A stretch of DNA of 64,000 nt from JAEVLT01 sp044598425 (GTDB lineage: Bacteria > Bacillota > Bacilli > Bacillales > Cytobacillaceae): contig CP172536.1 of assembly GCA_044598425.1 (NCBI GenBank), positions 1,426,001-1,490,000 on the forward strand. The letters are read 5' to 3'. The translations under genes were made by a program, and so were the position numbers. Below are positions 60,997 to 64,000 of this stretch, piece by piece (the stretch's first letter is position 1; each line of letters opens with the position of its first letter). Below the pieces are notes generated by a model. The model ran no database searches, was not told where the DNA came from, and was given only the letters and a program-made list of their open reading frames with translations.

Positions 60997-61377
60997 ATTT
61001 ATCTGTCTAAACTGAATTTCTTATTATATAATGTTGATGCAGGGAAGTTTTGCAAGGTAAATTACTTTATTTTTAGATCGGTCTAAAAAGGAATCGACTC
61101 AAAAATTATATCGATCTAATCAAATGAAAGAAGGTGATTCCTGTAAGAAAAAAATATGGTGGTAACATGAATTTTATAAAACAACGAATTTACTATTTGA
61201 AAACAGACTTTTGAAAGCGTTATCTTTACCGTTGAATAATTACTTCTTCGACTGCCTTTTAATTAAAATTATTTAAAATCTATTCTGGTTATTTTTTTGG
61301 AATAGTTTGAAACCACTTGCAATTTTATTCTTTTTCCATTGATAGGAGAAATCAAGGGAATTTATAGGGGGATTAAT
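60997..61377. other. Upstream region of the MFS transporter
   Basis: No gene seen. It holds the cre site at 61212-61225 and presumably the promoter of the MFS gene. Confidence 0.5.
61212..61225 (+). promoter_or_regulatory. cre site upstream of the MFS transporter
   Basis: TGAAAGCGTTATCT fits the CcpA operator consensus TGWAARCGYTWNCW at every position. It lies about 150 bases before the MFS start codon, so the transporter was probably under carbon catabolite control before it was broken. Confidence 0.6.
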
Positions 61378-62043
61378 ATGGGACAAGAAGCAAAGAAGAT
61401 TACTGCCTCACCTCAGAAAAAACCTTCAAGGGCTCGCTTCGTAATTTTAGCACTTCTATTTATTGGTACTGCAATTAATTATCTCGACCGAACGAATATA
61501 TCTGTGGCTGCATCTTCGATTCAAAAGGATCTTGGTTTGAATCCTATCACTTTAGGATTAATATTTTCTGCTTTTGGGTGGTCATATGCGTTTATGCAGA
61601 TTCCAGGGGGATGGTTTTTAGACCGCTTCGGACCCCGCTTAGTTTATGCCGTATCCCTCTTTACTTGGTCGATTGTTACTCTTTTCCAAGGTTTTGCGAA
61701 AAATTTTGGCTCTTTATTCGGACTTCGTCTCGCACTAGGAATTACCGAGGCTCCTGCTTTTCCAACTAATAGCCGTGTTGTTGCTGCGTGGTTTCCGAAA
61801 CAAGAACGTGCACTGGCTACAGGAGTTTATACGGCCGGTGAATATGTCGGTTTAGCTTTTGCTACACCAATCTTATTCTGGATTTTATCGAATTTCGGCT
61901 GGCATGAGATCTTTTTAGTAACAGGAATTGTTGGAGTACTCTTTACAATTGTTTGGGTTAAAGTCTATCGAGACCCAAAATACAGTAAAGGTATTAATAA
62001 AGAAGAAATGGACTATATTAGAGAAGGTGTAACCGTCAAGTGA
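61378..62043 (+). pseudogene. MFS transporter (anion:cation symporter type) truncated by IS21
   Basis: The N-terminal 221 residues of a major facilitator permease: NYLDRTNISVAASSIQKDLG, GGWFLDRFGPRLVY and LGITEAPAFPTNSRVVAAWFP are typical of ACS-family sugar-acid transporters. Six helices are present. The frame then runs into the IS21 end, which supplies the TGA at 62041-62043. The second half is not in the window. ATG 61378 follows TAGGGGGA. Confidence 0.88.
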
Positions 62044-62063
62044 AAATGGACACTTTTTGCTAA

Positions 62064-62834
62064 TTAATTTTGGACACTTTCATCCCCAAAAATTGAAGAA
62101 CGATGTTTCATACGATAACTTTCTTCTTCTCTAAAATGGATCACTTCAGCTCGATGGATGAGTCTATCCAAAATAGCTGTAGCTATGCCGGGATCCCCTA
62201 ATAATTCACCCCATTCCTGAGGGCTTTTGTTTGATGTTATAATGACGGAGGCTCGGTCGTACAAGTCATTAATCAAATGAAATAACAGATTAGCTTCCCG
62301 AGTGTCCATCGCCATGTACATCAAGTCATCAATAATGACCAAATGGGAGTCTCTAATTCGTTTCATCCTTGTCTGTGACTTTCTTGTAAATTCCTCCGTT
62401 TTCAATGTGTGTATTAATTCCCCCATAGAGATAAAGGATACTTTATATCCTTGATGAATAGCCTCTATTCCTAGTGCCGTCGAGAGGAGGGTTTTTCCCA
62501 CCCCTGTCGGCCCTAGAAGTATAAGGTTGTACAGTTGATCAATCCAAGTGAATTCCTTCAATTGATTAATTTGCTTCATGCTTAAGGATTGTTGCTCATT
62601 GACGTTAAATGCATCAATTGTTTTATAGAAAGGGAACCCTGCCCACTTTAATCGCTTTTCAATTTGCTTCTCATCACGACGCTTTTGCTCATAAGCCGTC
62701 AGGTGCTCGACAAACATCCTGTATGTCCAATCCTCCGATTCGGCTTGGGAAATAAGCGTAGGAAGATAGGTGGCGCTTTCCGACCACCTTAATGAACATA
62801 AACGTTGTTGCAATTGTTCTAGAGACAAGCTCAA
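62064..62834 (-). CDS. istB: IS21 helper ATPase IstB (second element)
   Basis: A 256-residue AAA+ ATPase with Walker A LLGPTGVGKTLL, Walker B LVIIDDLMYM and IITSNKSPQEWG. It starts at TTG 62834, overlapping the istA stop (TTGA), with AAGGAGG eight bases upstream. Ends 23 bases inside the element's terminus. Confidence 0.94.
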   Translation of the reverse strand: MSLSLEQLQQRLCSLRWSESATYLPTLISQAESEDWTYRMFVEHLTAYEQKRRDEKQIEKRLKWAGFPFYKTIDAFNVNEQQSLSMKQINQLKEFTWIDQLYNLILLGPTGVGKTLLSTALGIEAIHQGYKVSFISMGELIHTLKTEEFTRKSQTRMKRIRDSHLVIIDDLMYMAMDTREANLLFHLINDLYDRASVIITSNKSPQEWGELLGDPGIATAILDRLIHRAEVIHFREEESYRMKHRSSIFGDESVQN

Positions 62835-64000
62835 TTGGGTATACCTCCTTGTAAAACCGCTAAATAGTCGTTCATATCTCGAATCTTTGGTTTCGTTAAT
62901 AGGACGGATTTATCAGCTGCTTCCAAAGGCTTTATCGGGGCTTTTTCTGGCTCGGCTTGTGCACTGTCCTCTTGGCGCTGTCGTTTAACATATAGGATAA
63001 TATCACTAAATTCAGTCGCACTATACAAGCCTCTATCCATACACTCCTTTAAAGCCTCGCATGCAAACTCTGGAGCCGTTTTAATCGCTTTTGATATAAG
63101 CTGAAGCTGATCCCGAATATATCGCGGATATCTACTATGGACTTCAGTTAGAAATTCATGTGCGAGCTCAACTTCTTCAAATTGCTTAGAAACACTCGTG
63201 ATGTAAGCAGGAATACCTTTGGTTCGGTCTCGTTTATGTTGGCGGTCTTGGATCAATTTGCCCTTTTCTTGACAAATAATATGGTCCGCAATCACAGGCC
63301 CTTCCTTTTCCTCTCGAACAAGGAGATGGCTCTCATCCGTCACTTCTATATAAACATCTTTATCTTTCTTATAGGTTCCGAGAGGAACAGAGTAGCGATT
63401 TGACAAGTAGAGAATGGTGTTGTCCTTACGAACGGTTCTTGTTATACTTGAATCAACGTTTGAAAGTACAATTTCTTTAGTGACTAGTCGTAAGTGTTGT
63501 TTTTCTAGGGCAAACACTTCGACTGGTCTTTTTTTAGTTGTATTGTGAACTTTACCATTCCCCGTTCTTTCTAGCCAGGCGATACACTGTTCATTCCACT
63601 GATCGATCCCACCGAATACCCGATTTTTAGCGAAGTTTTTCTTTATAAATCCAACCACATTCTCAATCCGACCTTTACTTTCAGGGTCCGCTTTCCGACA
63701 GACGTGTAGGACTAATTTTCTTTCTTCACGGTAAGCTTGAAATTCTCCCGTAAGTATTAAGTCGCCTGAATTCTCACTGACCACCATGAGAGAATCCTGA
63801 TCATAAACAAGTTCATGTGGAATGCCTCCATAAAACTGAAAGGCGCTCTCATGCGTTCGAATAACATCTTTCGTTGTGAATGGCCTGTCCAGCCACTCGA
63901 CGTACTTAAAACGAGAATGTGACAACACAAAGCTAATGAAATATAACTTAATCTCCTTTCCATCCGGTGTTTTTTGTACGGTTTGGCCAAAGTCGACCTG
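62831..64000 (-). CDS. istA: IS21 transposase IstA (second element, N-terminus outside window)
   Basis: The visible 389 residues begin at the window edge with QVDFGQTVQK (first catalytic Asp) and continue through ELVYDQDSLMV (second Asp) and SKGRIENVVGFIKKNFA (Glu). The C-terminal beta region NRYSVPLGTY follows. The helix-turn-helix N-terminus lies beyond 64000. The frame is open throughout. Confidence 0.93.
   Translation of the reverse strand, partial: QVDFGQTVQKTPDGKEIKLYFISFVLSHSRFKYVEWLDRPFTTKDVIRTHESAFQFYGGIPHELVYDQDSLMVVSENSGDLILTGEFQAYREERKLVLHVCRKADPESKGRIENVVGFIKKNFAKNRVFGGIDQWNEQCIAWLERTGNGKVHNTTKKRPVEVFALEKQHLRLVTKEIVLSNVDSSITRTVRKDNTILYLSNRYSVPLGTYKKDKDVYIEVTDESHLLVREEKEGPVIADHIICQEKGKLIQDRQHKRDRTKGIPAYITSVSKQFEEVELAHEFLTEVHSRYPRYIRDQLQLISKAIKTAPEFACEALKECMDRGLYSATEFSDIILYVKRQRQEDSAQAEPEKAPIKPLEAADKSVLLTKPKIRDMNDYLAVLQGGIPN

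Larger units (their letters stand above)
62041..64000 (-). mobile_element. IS21-family element, second type (partial, runs off right edge)
   Basis: Contains istB and most of istA in leftward orientation. Its left end starts near TGAAAATGGACAC at 62041 and has two copies of TGGACACTTT (62047-62056 and 62071-62080), the repeated terminal motifs typical of IS21. Its proteins differ clearly from the IS21 at 40163-42625, so it is a separate lineage. It interrupts the MFS gene. Confidence 0.88.

Noticed and set aside
1..64000. CRISPR array
   Set aside because: No regularly spaced repeats of 24-40 bases with unique spacers were seen on either strand; the short iterated motifs at the element ends are too short and too few.

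Overview
The window is chromosomal DNA from a low-GC, endospore-forming Bacillaceae. The gene order mutS-mutL, miaA-hfq, spoVK-hflX-ynbB-glnR-glnA, lexA-yneA-yneB-ynzC-tkt, sirA-yneF-ccdA-yneI-ccdC-yneK follows Bacillus subtilis, with local rearrangements (mreBH sits beside miaA, and a trehalose operon lies between tkt and sirA). The sporulation genes spoVK and sirA, the AGGAGG-type ribosome sites and frequent GTG/TTG starts agree with this. I cannot name the species. A gene for selenocysteine tRNA, unusual in Bacillaceae, narrows the choice.

Layout: 1-1.7 kb, a leftward cell-envelope/glycosyl-transfer cluster. 2.2 kb, tRNA-Arg(CCT). 2.6-7.2 kb, mismatch repair (mutS, mutL). 7.5-9.9 kb, IS66 copy 1 with an 8-bp target duplication. 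10-18.5 kb, mreBH, tRNA modification, Hfq, SpoVK, HflX, and the GlnR-controlled glnRA operon with two GlnR boxes over a consensus promoter. 18.7-23.2 kb, the LexA/YneA SOS division-control region and transketolase. 23.3-27.5 kb, the treP-treA-treR trehalose operon with two TreR operators. 27.6-31.4 kb, sirA, yneF, the ccd genes and yneK. A 184-bp intergenic repeat occurs twice (13.8 and 30.7 kb).

31.6-45.0 kb is a 13.3-kb integrative element inserted in the tRNA-Sec gene. It is bounded by a 35-bp direct repeat of the tRNA (31618-31652 and 44918-44952). A tyrosine integrase lies next to the intact tRNA, and iterated short repeats lie inside both ends. Its notable cargo is a two-gene unit: a SLATT-type membrane protein and a reverse transcriptase (36080-38333). 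Directly upstream is a predicted structured RNA (35946-36056): a 12-bp closing stem around three hairpins. The arrangement resembles RNA-plus-RT antiphage systems and is the best candidate here for an undescribed system. The rest of the element holds small unrecognised genes, a second minimal recombinase, a purine-rich/G-quadruplex tract, and an IS21-type element that has split one of the element's own genes.

45.4-49.2 kb is a leftward amide-utilisation cluster (aliphatic amidase, an NCS1 permease with a cysteine-rich tail, formamidase). 49.8-56.8 kb is a fructan/sucrose-type locus: a LacI regulator with three matching operators, two ABC permeases, a binding lipoprotein, a cytoplasmic GH32 glycosidase and a YesL-like protein. 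56.8-64 kb is a decaying mobile-element zone: a LysR pseudogene split by IS66 copy 2, an IS110 transposase fragment, an MFS transporter cut off by a second IS21 element, and that element running off the right edge.
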